Shown: positions 1 through 9,639, counted from the first letter of the stretch. The stretch: DNA of 64,000 nucleotides from an uncultured Clostridia bacterium (GCA_947581925.1 CANPWB010000001.1:62001-126000); one strand, 5' to 3'. The notes: generated from the letters alone by a model not told the origin. A program made the numbers and translations.

Positions 1-5
1 AGTTT

Positions 6-872
6 TTGTCGTATGCAAAGCGCATCGCGGTGGGGCTTTGCGGGCATGGGTCGGAGTGTTTCGGCTATGACGACGACATCTCCCGCGATCACGATTTCGA
101 GACGGGGGTGTGCCTCTTTCTCACGCGCGAGGACGAGGCGCAGATAGGCTATCGCCTCACGCGCGCATACGACCGCGTAAAAGCCGAGTACAGGGGCACG
201 CAGCTTGCGCATACCAGCGTAATCGGAGCAAATTCGCAGGGAGTGCAGGTCATCGGCGACTTCTACCGCCGCTACACGGGCAGCGAGGGCGCGCCCGTCA
301 CGCTTAGGGATTGGCTGTTTACGGAAAGCGAGTACCTTGCCGAGGCGACAAACGGCGAGATCTTCCGCGACGACCTTGGCGCGTTCAGCAGGATAAGAAA
401 GGAGATACTGCACGGCATGCCCGAGGACGTACGCCTCAAAAAGCTCGCCGCTATGCTCGTGCGCATGGCGCAGACGGGACAATACAACTATCCGCGCTGT
501 CTCTCTCACGGCGAGGAGGGCGCCGCTATACTCGCGCTCGCAGAGTTTGTGAAGTGCGCCGCGCAGACGATATTTTTGTTGAATCGCAAGCATTGTCCAT
601 ACTTCAAATGGACCTTCCGCGCCCTTCGCGAGCTGCCCGTTATGTCCGACCTCGCTGATCCGCTCGAGTTTTTGCTCACCGCGGACAACGACAATCAGGG
701 AAGCAAGGTCAAGACGGAGATAGTCGAGGACATAGCCCACGCCGTCATAAAGGAGCTGGACGTGCAAAACCTCGCGCACCTCGAGGGCAACTATCTGGAA
801 CCCTTCGGCTTTGCCCTCCAAAAGCAGATAAAAAACGCGGAACTTAGAAATATGCACATTTTGGTGGGATAA
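6..872 (+). CDS. DUF4037-type nucleotidyltransferase-like protein (probably truncated by the window edge at its 5' end)
   Basis: Long ORF open to the left edge; motif GHGSECFGYDDDISRDHDF typical of DUF4037 proteins. Confidence 0.7.
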   Translation: MSYAKRIAVGLCGHGSECFGYDDDISRDHDFETGVCLFLTREDEAQIGYRLTRAYDRVKAEYRGTQLAHTSVIGANSQGVQVIGDFYRRYTGSEGAPVTLRDWLFTESEYLAEATNGEIFRDDLGAFSRIRKEILHGMPEDVRLKKLAAMLVRMAQTGQYNYPRCLSHGEEGAAILALAEFVKCAAQTIFLLNRKHCPYFKWTFRALRELPVMSDLADPLEFLLTADNDNQGSKVKTEIVEDIAHAVIKELDVQNLAHLEGNYLEPFGFALQKQIKNAELRNMHILVG

Positions 873-895
873 ATCAAAAAAATTTAAAAAAAGTA

Positions 896-924
896 TTGAC
901 ATTTCATTTTTTTAGGTATATATT
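896..924 (+). promoter_or_regulatory. sigma-A type promoter TTGACA-N17-TATATT
   Basis: TTGACA 896-901, 17 nt spacer, TATATT 919-924, followed by an ATG at 964. Confidence 0.7.
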
Positions 925-963
925 AGAATATGCAAATTTGAATATACAAATCGAGGTTTGCAT

Positions 964-1326
964 ATGAATTGGAATGAAAGCGAATTTTTGAGGACCTATA
1001 AGGGCACGGAGACTTTTGTAACGGAAGAGCGGGAGTATTACGCCATGTTTTTGGATCTACTTGGGGACGAGGCGTTGCTTGAGCACATCCGCTTTGCAAA
1101 CGACGTTCTTGGGGCGCCGCCGCTAAAGACGTTTGTAATTTACGAACGAGATGTTCTTGGCAAGGATGTATTCAAGATAAAGATGTCCCAGACGGCAAAG
1201 CGCGGAATGGGGGCGTGTTTTGGATACCTGTACAAGTTTATATACCGCGGGTATGAGGCGGAGCCGTGCTGGTTTAACGACGAACTCACGGGCATAAAGA
1301 CCGCAAGCTGTTTTAAAAAGATCTGA
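964..1326 (+). CDS. hypothetical protein, first gene of the PD-(D/E)XK/beta-CASP locus
   Basis: ORF with GAGG ribosome site before ATG 964; directly upstream of the nuclease-like gene; no family recognised. Confidence 0.6.
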   Translation: MNWNESEFLRTYKGTETFVTEEREYYAMFLDLLGDEALLEHIRFANDVLGAPPLKTFVIYERDVLGKDVFKIKMSQTAKRGMGACFGYLYKFIYRGYEAEPCWFNDELTGIKTASCFKKI

Positions 1327-1341
1327 GGAGGAAATCCTAAA

Positions 1342-2328
1342 ATGAAAACCGATCGTATTTTAACTGGGGAAGTACAAAAGTTTTTTACGACGAAGTCACC
1401 GATGAGAGATCGCATAGTGGATTATGTGCGCGAAAACCTCGATGAGGGGAAAAAAAGCGTTGCGCTTTGTTTCCGAGGCGATTTTTCGACGCTGTATTAT
1501 CGCTCGCATCAACTGCTTAGGATACGAAATTCCGCAAGCGGATTGATAGGAGAATTCGATTTTCGCCACGCGCGTTTCACGAAAAATTATCGCGAGATAC
1601 TCGACCGCCTGAGCGAGATGGGCGTCGATATTTCAAATTTTTCGGACGCGGACACCGAAAAAGGCAAAAGCACAAGCAGAAGATATGTCAGATTTCCGCT
1701 CATTGGATTTGGAGAAGAGAAGTTGAAGGAGGTTTTGGGCATTTATAAGGGGCTTATCGACGATTTTTTGGATCCTAATAAAACCGAATACGCCTTTGAC
1801 CGCAAGGAGTGGCACCTTAAATCCCACAACATTGAAAAGGACCGTCAGCAACAACTTTATGCCGCGTATTTTCTGCATGAGGACCTTGTGTATTACGACA
1901 TCGAGTACACCGAGCCGCACGCAAATGAGAAAGATGTGTCGGGAAGGGTGGATCTGCTTGGGCTGAAGGCGGAAGAGGACGGAAGCTACACGCTCATTTT
2001 GGCCGAACTCAAGTCCACGAAACACGCGCTCAAAGGAGAGTCGGGCGTGGAAGATCACGAAGAAAACTATAAAAAATATCTTGACAACCCTGGCGCGGAA
2101 GAACGTCTGAAAGCACGCAAAGAGGAGGCGTGCGCTACGGTCGCACTTTTATGCGAGCTGTTTGAAAAACCGTACCCAAAAAATCTCACGCCCGAGAATA
2201 TCAAACACGAGCAAATAAAATTCGTATTTTCAGACGTAGCGGTCGAGGACGGAAAGAAATTTGTTCCCAAAGACCCCCGCACTGTCAAGGTTTATCTTTG
2301 CGAAAAGGACGGCACCGAGCGTAAATGA
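1342..2328 (+). CDS. PD-(D/E)XK nuclease-like protein
   Basis: ORF with GAGGA site; motif YYDIEYTEP..GRVDLLGL..LILAELKS fits the D-x(n)-ExK core of PD-(D/E)XK enzymes. Confidence 0.55.
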   Translation: MKTDRILTGEVQKFFTTKSPMRDRIVDYVRENLDEGKKSVALCFRGDFSTLYYRSHQLLRIRNSASGLIGEFDFRHARFTKNYREILDRLSEMGVDISNFSDADTEKGKSTSRRYVRFPLIGFGEEKLKEVLGIYKGLIDDFLDPNKTEYAFDRKEWHLKSHNIEKDRQQQLYAAYFLHEDLVYYDIEYTEPHANEKDVSGRVDLLGLKAEEDGSYTLILAELKSTKHALKGESGVEDHEENYKKYLDNPGAEERLKARKEEACATVALLCELFEKPYPKNLTPENIKHEQIKFVFSDVAVEDGKKFVPKDPRTVKVYLCEKDGTERK

Positions 2329-2423
2329 ACATAGGGCGGACCGGGTCCGCCTGTTGTTTTGTAGTTACAATATGTATATTTGAGGATAGAAATTTCAAAA
2401 AATATGTAAATTTGCTTGACATA

Positions 2424-2452
2424 TTGACGAGAATGTGTTTTCAGTATATAAT
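2424..2452 (+). promoter_or_regulatory. sigma-A type promoter TTGACG-N17-TATAAT
   Basis: TTGACG 2424-2429, 17 nt, TATAAT 2447-2452, 40 bp before ATG 2492. Confidence 0.7.
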
Positions 2453-2491
2453 GCGCGGCGCGAGCCGCAGCCTATAAAAAAGGAGAATATT

Positions 2492-4015
2492 ATGGAGCAG
2501 AAATTTGTGAGAGTTGGCATCTTTTGGGCGATACCCGATGAGGAAGAGGGAGGATGGAAATTCGAAGCGTATCAAAAATCGTATCCTTTTTCGGCGGCAA
2601 AACAGCTTGCGAACGAGGCGGGACTTATAGAATATCCATTTTCGCATTTTGACGCGTGGGAAGGGAAGGACGTTCCTTTCGATTTTTATCCGCGCGGCAG
2701 AATAGCATACGACGTCGAGTGCGGCGTGCATCGCATATTTGCCGACGAGTGCCTCGACCTTGACGACCTCGACGAACTGTTCGATTTTTATGACATCGAG
2801 GACGCGACTATCCACCCAGACAAGAGCTATGTAAGCATGTTTGCAAAACGCAAGAGGGGCGTGCCCGTCCCAAAGCTTGAATATAGGATATTGCGCGGCA
2901 GAGACAAGATAGGCGAAAACCTCATCGAGATCACTTCGGGCGAGACGAGGGTGCTTGTGGAGCTTGGCAAGGCGCTTGACGGAGGCGAGGAGACGAGCGA
3001 TATGGAAAAGCAAGTGCTTTCGACAAAATATGACGCCGTCATAGTTTCGCACTATCATGCGGATCATGCGGGTCTCATCGGGCAAAAGCGTGACTGCCCC
3101 GTATTCGTCGGAGCGGGCGCGCGTCGCATACTCGACATGATGAGCGCCTACGATGGTAAGACGCTTGGGGACAACATCAAAACATATCGCGACGGTCAGC
3201 CGATGTGGGTCGGGAATATAAAAATTACGCCATATCTTTGCGACCACTCGGCATATGATAGCTATATGCTCCTCTTCGAGGCGGGCGGGCGCAGTTTGCT
3301 TTACACGGGTGATTTCCGCTTTCATGGGCGCAAAAACGGCGAAAAGTTGCTTGAGAGATTGCCAAAACACGTAAATACGCTGATCACCGAGGGCACGAAT
3401 GTCGGCTCCGACAAACCCTGCTTTTCGGAGAGGGAGCTTGAAATGCGCGCCGTGGAGCTTATGAAGAGCACGGATAAGCCGATATTCATTTTGCAATCCG
3501 CCTCGAACATAGACAGGATCGTCAGCTTTTATCGCGCCGCAAAGCGCACGGGGCGTATATTCTATGAAGATGTGTACACAAGCCATATCGCGGCGGCGGC
3601 AGGCGGGAGCATACCGCGTCCCGACTTTTTCAAAGGCGTGTATGCGTTCACTCCGCGCAGGGTGACGGGCAGACGCAGGGAGATGTTGTTTGAGATAGAA
3701 AATAAACGCGGCATCGCGGGTATATCAAAGGGCGACCAGTATGTGATGCTCGTGCGCCCGTCCATGACAGCCTATCTCAAAAAGCTGGCGCAAAGGGCGG
3801 ATATTTCGGGCGGCATACTCATTTATTCGATGTGGAGCGGATATCGCGAACAGCCAAGCGTCAAGCAATTTCTTGACGCGGCGCGCGAGTTGGGGCTTAC
3901 CGAGCGCACCTTGCATACGAGCGGGCACGCCTCCGCGCAGGACATTGAAAAGCTCAAACTTCACGTGCATGCAGACGAGACCGTAATAGTGCACACTTCC
4001 GCCGAGCAAAAGTGA
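2492..4015 (+). CDS. metallo-beta-lactamase fold / beta-CASP-like hydrolase with an extra N-terminal domain
   Basis: HYHADHAG motif, LLYTGDFRFHG, late histidine motif HTSGHAS; SD AAGGAG upstream of ATG 2492 (the ORF-track start 2435 precedes the SD). Confidence 0.8.
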   Translation: MEQKFVRVGIFWAIPDEEEGGWKFEAYQKSYPFSAAKQLANEAGLIEYPFSHFDAWEGKDVPFDFYPRGRIAYDVECGVHRIFADECLDLDDLDELFDFYDIEDATIHPDKSYVSMFAKRKRGVPVPKLEYRILRGRDKIGENLIEITSGETRVLVELGKALDGGEETSDMEKQVLSTKYDAVIVSHYHADHAGLIGQKRDCPVFVGAGARRILDMMSAYDGKTLGDNIKTYRDGQPMWVGNIKITPYLCDHSAYDSYMLLFEAGGRSLLYTGDFRFHGRKNGEKLLERLPKHVNTLITEGTNVGSDKPCFSERELEMRAVELMKSTDKPIFILQSASNIDRIVSFYRAAKRTGRIFYEDVYTSHIAAAAGGSIPRPDFFKGVYAFTPRRVTGRRREMLFEIENKRGIAGISKGDQYVMLVRPSMTAYLKKLAQRADISGGILIYSMWSGYREQPSVKQFLDAARELGLTERTLHTSGHASAQDIEKLKLHVHADETVIVHTSAEQK

Positions 4016-4022
4016 TAAAATA

Positions 4023-4043
4023 GTCCGCCCGATTTGGGCGGAC
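4023..4043. terminator. hairpin after the beta-CASP gene
   Basis: GTCCGCCC-gattt-GGGCGGAC. Confidence 0.5.
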
Positions 4044-4199
4044 GTTTGATGTTGCAGAGAAAAATATTTACGATTTGGTCATATTGTTACGGTCTGCTCA
4101 TTTTGCATGTGCTGTTTTGTGCGGCGGTAGGGCGATGAGTTTTCCTTCGCGTGTAACGCATTATGAAAAGACGATGGGGAGCAATTTCAACTGCTGTTT

Positions 4200-4529
4200 T
4201 CATAATCTGTTCTTATCGCCCCATTCGCACATCATATCGAGAATGGGCATGAGCGACTTTCCGCGCTCGGAGAGGCTGTATTCCACTTTCGGCGGGATCT
4301 GCGGATATTCCTTGCGAACGATCAGCTTGTCCGCTTCGAGTTCTTTCAGCATTACGCTCAACGTCTTGTAAGAGATACCTTTGATATAACGCTGCAATTC
4401 ATTGAAACGCACGACGGAAAACTCCATGAGCGTGTAGAGAATTGTCATCTTGTATTTTCCGTTGATGAGGGATAATGTGTAAGAAAAACCCGTGTCGGCA
4501 AGTTTTTCATTTGAAATGCACCTTTCCAT
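4200..4529 (-). CDS. HxlR family winged-helix transcriptional regulator
   Basis: LINGKYKMTILYTLM...RFNELQRYIKGISYKTLSVMLKELE...YPQIPPKVEYSLSERGKSL. Confidence 0.9.
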   Translation of the reverse strand: MERCISNEKLADTGFSYTLSLINGKYKMTILYTLMEFSVVRFNELQRYIKGISYKTLSVMLKELEADKLIVRKEYPQIPPKVEYSLSERGKSLMPILDMMCEWGDKNRL

Positions 4530-4644
4530 AATGTTCTCCTATACTTTCTAAAAAGTAAGTACCATACATAAATGTGCGTACTTTACATATTTATCATATA
4601 ATGCTAACATCTGTTTGTCAATAAATTTTTAAGGAGGCTCATTT

Positions 4645-5028
4645 ATGAGAGCGACATTGAAAGATTATCAAGATGTGGAAAAAGCGGCGATGAATTTCGT
4701 CAAGAGCGTAGCCGAGGGCAACAGCAAGTACGCAAAGGAACTTTTCACCGACGAAGCGGTTTTGTTCGGGATCCTCAACGGCGAGCTTGAACATGGATCG
4801 ATAGAGCAGTTCTACAAAAACGTCGATACCGTCGGCGCAGACGAGAATTTCAAGGCGAGGGTGGACGTCGTAACCGTAGAAGAGACGCTTGCCGTTGTGC
4901 GCGTGCTGGAAGAAGGGTGGGGCGGCAGTATTGATTTTACCGACTACCTGCTCCTTTTGAAACTGAACGGCGAATGGAAATGCGTCGCCAAAGCCTACAA
5001 TCAAAATTCCAATACCATTAAAAAATGA
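4645..5028 (+). CDS. nuclear transport factor 2-like (lumazine-binding/SnoaL-like) protein
   Basis: Small alpha+beta protein; AMNFVKSVAEGN...LKLNGEWKCVAKAYNQ. Confidence 0.6.
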   Translation: MRATLKDYQDVEKAAMNFVKSVAEGNSKYAKELFTDEAVLFGILNGELEHGSIEQFYKNVDTVGADENFKARVDVVTVEETLAVVRVLEEGWGGSIDFTDYLLLLKLNGEWKCVAKAYNQNSNTIKK

Positions 5029-5042
5029 TCTGCGAGGAAATT

Positions 5043-5591
5043 ATGGGCAAAAAAATACTTATTTTGAACGGCAGTCCGAGAAAGAGCGGCAATACGAGCG
5101 CGCTTGTTTTAGAATTTACGCGCGGGGCAATAGAAAGCGGTAACGACGTTACCGAATTTTTCCTGCAATCTATGAATATACACGGTTGTTTGGGCTGTTT
5201 CGGCGGCGGGAAAGATATAAACAGTCCGTGTGTACAGAAAGACGATATGCAAAAAATCTATCCCGTTTACAGAGAAGCCGAGATCGTGGTTCTTGCTACT
5301 CCTTTGTACTATTGGACGATAAGCGGACAGCTTAAAACTTGTTTCGACCGTCTTTTTGCCATCGCGGAGTGCAATAAAGATTACCAAAACCCGCAGAAAG
5401 AAACCGTTCTCCTCATGGCGGCAGAAGGTCATGATTTTGAAGAAAGTTTGTATTGGTACGACCGCTTGGAAAAACATCTCGGTTGGAAAAGCCTCGGCAA
5501 AGTTCTTTGCGGCGAAGTCGTAGGACTCGGCGATATTAAAGGAAGAAAAGAACTTGTCAAAGCCTATGAATTGGGAAAATCAATATTATAA
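5043..5591 (+). CDS. flavodoxin-like NAD(P)H-dependent FMN reductase
   Basis: ILILNGSPRKSGNTSALV, ATPLYYWTISGQLKTCFDR. Confidence 0.88.
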   Translation: MGKKILILNGSPRKSGNTSALVLEFTRGAIESGNDVTEFFLQSMNIHGCLGCFGGGKDINSPCVQKDDMQKIYPVYREAEIVVLATPLYYWTISGQLKTCFDRLFAIAECNKDYQNPQKETVLLMAAEGHDFEESLYWYDRLEKHLGWKSLGKVLCGEVVGLGDIKGRKELVKAYELGKSIL

Positions 5592-5608
5592 TAAAAGGAG
5601 CAAACAAA

Positions 5609-6106
5609 ATGAAGAAAATCAATCTACCGAAAGCCTCTGCACTGACTTCTCCCAATCCCGTTACGCTTGTATGTTGCGAGAAGCCCGACGGCACGACAAA
5701 TCTTGCCACAGTATCGTGGTGGACATATTTGTCTTTCAATCCGTCTATGATCTGCTATGCTATGGCAAAAACCTCATACAGCGGCGAGATGGTTCGCGCG
5801 AATAAAAAAGTAATTCTGACGATACCGGGAAGTAAAATCGCGGATGCAGTCGTCGGATGCGGTTCGACGACAGGCAGAAATACCGAAAAAATCACGAAGT
5901 TCCACGTCGAAATGCAAAAACTTGAAGGCAGCGCCATCGAAGTCCCTCTTCACAGCCGCGTCGCGATTCAATGTACGTTAAAAAATTTCATCGAAGTCGG
6001 AGACCACTATCTTTATATTTGCAATGTAGATGAGGTCTACGGCAACGAGGAAGAAGAAGCGCTTTTCGCATGGAACGGATATTCGGAGATCCGCCCCGCA
6101 AAATAA
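5609..6106 (+). CDS. flavin reductase-like FMN-binding protein
   Basis: NPVTLVCCEKPDGTTNLATVSWWTYLSFNPSMICYAMAKTSYS. Confidence 0.85.
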   Translation: MKKINLPKASALTSPNPVTLVCCEKPDGTTNLATVSWWTYLSFNPSMICYAMAKTSYSGEMVRANKKVILTIPGSKIADAVVGCGSTTGRNTEKITKFHVEMQKLEGSAIEVPLHSRVAIQCTLKNFIEVGDHYLYICNVDEVYGNEEEEALFAWNGYSEIRPAK

Positions 6107-6222
6107 TTTGAGAATTTATCCACTTGCACTGATAATGCGGGCGTTTTCGTGGTTTATAATAGAGAACGAACATTTTAAGGAAGTTCCTTTATAGGGATTT
6201 CCTTTTTAATATTCATCACAAA

Positions 6223-6310
6223 GTTTTGAGTTGCGTTTTTGCGCGTTTCATGACGGCGCGCATTATAAAACCCGAGTAAGTGCCGTTGGCGAAGACGGCA
6301 ACTTATCTCA
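6223..6310. repeat. intergenic direct repeat copy 1 flanking the 6543-9389 gene
   Basis: TTTTGAGTTGCG..TTGCGCGTTTCA.GRCGGCGCGCATTATRAAACCCG; second copy at 9521-9609. Confidence 0.7.
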
Positions 6311-6542
6311 CTAAACAGTGGAAAAAAGCTCACTGCGCGATTCTTTCTCCGTAAAATCAATATAAGTTTCGTCAAAAAAACCTACGAAATCATACAAGTG
6401 TTCGATTTATTAAAATTGTGCGAAATCATACAAAGTGTTTGATAAGTTGCTTCAATAGGTGTAATCTGTAGCTCGGATGCAATAAGCGGCCGCAAAAAAA
6501 CGAGCGGCTGAGGAAATGAACTTGTATCCAAAGGAGGACACT

Positions 6543-9389
6543 ATGAAGAAAAGGCAACTTGCACTTATGCTGGTTTTGGTCGGATGCGTTCTTTCGCTGA
6601 CGTTAGGGCTTACTGCGTGTGCGAAAACCGAACAACCCTCCGAAGAAGAACCGGACACTACGACGCCGTTCGCGGCGCTTGAAAGCGCGTTTGATAATGC
6701 GCTCGATGAAGAAGGCGATCTTTATTTGCCCGTTTCGATCGGGTTCGAAGCATTCGGAGCGACCGAGCCTTTAAAAGGCGAGTTTAGTCTGCATCTCAAC
6801 AAAGAGGCGTCCGAAGCAGGCGAGTATGCTGACGCTTTCAAACTTAGATTTGACGTGGATATTTCCGAGTTTCCGCTCATTTCGGACATCGCCGACACAC
6901 TGACTCTGCGCTATCCGGGCGACGGACTGTTGCTCGTTATGCTTTGCAGCCATTCTAACGGCAAAGAAGTAGATCTTGTGACGTACCCTGTCGACCTCGG
7001 CTCCGCACTAAAAATTCTTCAAAGCGTCAATTTTGACGATTCCGAACAACTTTACGACATTCTCGAGGGGTTGATCACTGTCAACAAGGACGCAGACGGG
7101 TTTACGGCGTCTCTGAACAGCGCCACCGTCAAATTGATGAATTCCGCCTACAAAGGAATTCTTTCAAAACTAGAGACCACCATTTCGGACGATCGCGGTA
7201 TGGTACGTTCGCTGTTTGAGGCGACGTTTACGGGCGTTTCCGTCAAACTCACGGGCGTCGACATGATCTCCGCGATCGACGTTGCAATCGAAGGCGAGCC
7301 TCCCGTCAACGTCACCAAGGGAGAAAAATTCGACGTGAGTTTCGACATCGGCTTGCTCTCATCCTCGGGTATGCTCACAGGAGCGTTTGAGGGAGATATG
7401 CAACTGCGTCTTACCCCTGCCGCAATTTGGTCAAAGGACTATTTTGCGATCGCCGAGGCGGGGCTTCATCTCGACCTTACGCCCGCAGGTACAATATTGG
7501 GAATGGTTTCGAGGCTTGCGCCGGCAGGGAGCTTGCCCGAATTTGTCAACCCCACACTCAGCAGTCTGGACGTCTACTATACGGGCGACGGCGTGTTGAC
7601 GCTTGCTCTCAACAATACGGCAGAAGATCCCGTCACGGCAGAAGATCCCGTCACGGCAGAAGATCCCGTCACGGCAGAATATCCCGTCTTTGTCACGCAG
7701 GTAGATCTTAAGACGGTACAAATGCCAGAACTGCCCGAAGATGTGACATCTTCACTGCTCGCCGAGTTCAGATTCGAAAAGCAGGCGAAAGGGTATCTCT
7801 TCGCACTGGGCGACCCCATTGTACATACTGTAGACGAAGCGTATCAAGGGCTTGTCACAAAGGCAAAAGACTACATCACGCAATCCGCAGGCACTTTTGG
7901 AGCGATCGCGGGCGCACTAATCGAAAAGATGATTGGCGCAACGATCGATGACATCGAATTCTTCATCGGCACCGACGAAGAGGACAATTTGACGCTTGAC
8001 TTTGCGGTGAAGGGCGTGCCCGTTTTCGACGCGGAGGACGATTATTATCAAAGGCGGCTTCTCTCTCTCACGCTCACCCACGGCGGGGAACTCACCGAAG
8101 AGGAAAGTAAGGCGCTTCTTGCGGGCAAGGATGAGGTCGCTCAACTTATGAAAAACGCGGAGACGGCGGCGGGATATACGGATAGAATACAAGACCTCGT
8201 CGACAATATGGACCTCACCGAGAGCGGTAAGGACGCATATCTCCAAAAGGTAAAAGAATTGATCAAAGAAATAAACGGTCTGCCCGCAAACGTACGCAGT
8301 TTGATTTCGAATACATCATATTTGGCGGATACGAATTACAACGACGATACGCTTGCAAAGCTTCTCGTCATGCATGAGCTGTACTCTGCGCGGGCAAAGG
8401 CATTTGAAGATCTGCTTCCCGCGGAGGACAACTACGAAGGTTTCGAGGGGTGGGACGCGCTCAACGCGCTTTACGACAGCGAGGACACGACTCATCGAAA
8501 TGATTTGGGTATCACCGTCCCCGCCATCAAGGACAGCCCTGCCATACAGAAGGCGGTCGGCGAAGATCGCGTCAAAGCATTTGTTGAGGCAAGAGACAAA
8601 TATGAAACCACTATAGTACAAAGCTTGAGAGAACGCATAACTAAGAACACGGAGAAATATAAAGACGTGACCGCGGACGTGACCGCGGACGCGACCGCGC
8701 GCGATGAACTGCTCGCTCTGCTTCAAGATTATTTGGAGGTCAAGCCCATATATGAGGCGCTCTCGGAAGAGAAGAGAAAGGAGCTCTCGGAAGAGTACAA
8801 CGCTTATATGGCGCTTGCCTACACCAAAAATTTCGATGGTTTGAAGCAAGCGTATGAGGCTGTCAAAACCAAGATGCAAGCTCTGACGCAAAATGCCGCC
8901 GCCACTGTAGATAATCTGTTGGAAATCATGAAAGAGCTTGTTCCGGTGTACGAGTGGAAATCCGGCATGGACTATTGGCAAAAAAGGGATGGCGAAGAAA
9001 AGCCTTGGTTAAATTGGCTGAGCAATGTCCCTTCTCAATATAACGAACGATCGCAGGAAATAAGCGGGTTGGATTCCGAAGTCCACCTTAAGGGAAATAC
9101 GACGAATGAACTTGTCGACGCCTTAAAGGATAAGATAGCGACGGCGCTGAAGGCTTTGAATGGCGAGCGTCAAACCTATGTAAAAGGCGATGGCTACGAC
9201 TTTACAGGTTTGTCGGACGGCGAGACACTGCTTGAAAAGCTTCACGAATGGCGTTATTTCATCAACAGAGTTCTTCCGAATGCGGTAAAAGCGGAATTCC
9301 GCAAAGACCAAGACCTTAAAGATATTGTAGGCGGCATCGCGGCATATGAAAACGCGCTTTCCGAATATCTCGCCTCTCAAGGCGAATAA
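6543..9389 (+). CDS. large secreted lipoprotein of unknown function with internal micro-repeats
   Basis: Signal peptide and lipobox (LTLGLTAC); SD AAAGGAGG before ATG 6543. Confidence 0.7.
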   Translation: MKKRQLALMLVLVGCVLSLTLGLTACAKTEQPSEEEPDTTTPFAALESAFDNALDEEGDLYLPVSIGFEAFGATEPLKGEFSLHLNKEASEAGEYADAFKLRFDVDISEFPLISDIADTLTLRYPGDGLLLVMLCSHSNGKEVDLVTYPVDLGSALKILQSVNFDDSEQLYDILEGLITVNKDADGFTASLNSATVKLMNSAYKGILSKLETTISDDRGMVRSLFEATFTGVSVKLTGVDMISAIDVAIEGEPPVNVTKGEKFDVSFDIGLLSSSGMLTGAFEGDMQLRLTPAAIWSKDYFAIAEAGLHLDLTPAGTILGMVSRLAPAGSLPEFVNPTLSSLDVYYTGDGVLTLALNNTAEDPVTAEDPVTAEDPVTAEYPVFVTQVDLKTVQMPELPEDVTSSLLAEFRFEKQAKGYLFALGDPIVHTVDEAYQGLVTKAKDYITQSAGTFGAIAGALIEKMIGATIDDIEFFIGTDEEDNLTLDFAVKGVPVFDAEDDYYQRRLLSLTLTHGGELTEEESKALLAGKDEVAQLMKNAETAAGYTDRIQDLVDNMDLTESGKDAYLQKVKELIKEINGLPANVRSLISNTSYLADTNYNDDTLAKLLVMHELYSARAKAFEDLLPAEDNYEGFEGWDALNALYDSEDTTHRNDLGITVPAIKDSPAIQKAVGEDRVKAFVEARDKYETTIVQSLRERITKNTEKYKDVTADVTADATARDELLALLQDYLEVKPIYEALSEEKRKELSEEYNAYMALAYTKNFDGLKQAYEAVKTKMQALTQNAAATVDNLLEIMKELVPVYEWKSGMDYWQKRDGEEKPWLNWLSNVPSQYNERSQEISGLDSEVHLKGNTTNELVDALKDKIATALKALNGERQTYVKGDGYDFTGLSDGETLLEKLHEWRYFINRVLPNAVKAEFRKDQDLKDIVGGIAAYENALSEYLASQGE
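7617..7688 (+). repeat. 18-bp in-frame tandem repeat, 4 copies (EDPVTA)
   Basis: ACGGCAGAAGATCCCGTC x3 plus one variant copy. Confidence 0.95.
8664..8699 (+). repeat. 12-bp in-frame tandem repeat, 3 copies
   Basis: GACGTGACCGCG x2 plus GACGCGACCGCG. Confidence 0.9.
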
Positions 9390-9420
9390 GCAACAAAAAA
9401 ACCGTCCATTTCAAATCGAA

Positions 9421-9446
9421 GAGGGACCCCCGAAAGGGGGTCCCTC
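9421..9446. terminator. strong hairpin after the lipoprotein gene
   Basis: GAGGGACCCCC-gaa-AGGGGGTCCCTC. Confidence 0.6.
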
Positions 9447-9520
9447 GTTGCGGTTTGCAAGGGCGCGTATCATTTTTCAAATGGCGTGCGCTTGACTTTT
9501 AAAAGAAAAATTATTTTAAT

Positions 9521-9609
9521 GTTTTGAGTTGCGCCTTTGCGCGTTTCACGGCGGCGCGCATTATGAAACCCGTGTATCTGCCGTTGCGAAGATAACAATT
9601 TATTTCATG
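9521..9609. repeat. intergenic direct repeat copy 2 flanking the 6543-9389 gene
   Basis: Near-identical to 6223-6310. Confidence 0.7.
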
Positions 9610-9639
9610 AAAAAGGGAGTAAAATGCGCACTTGGGGTC

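Noticed and set aside
2441-3586. 381-aa minus-strand ORF opposite the beta-CASP gene
   Set aside because: Opposite strand has the HxHxDH motif, SD and promoter; the antisense ORF has none.
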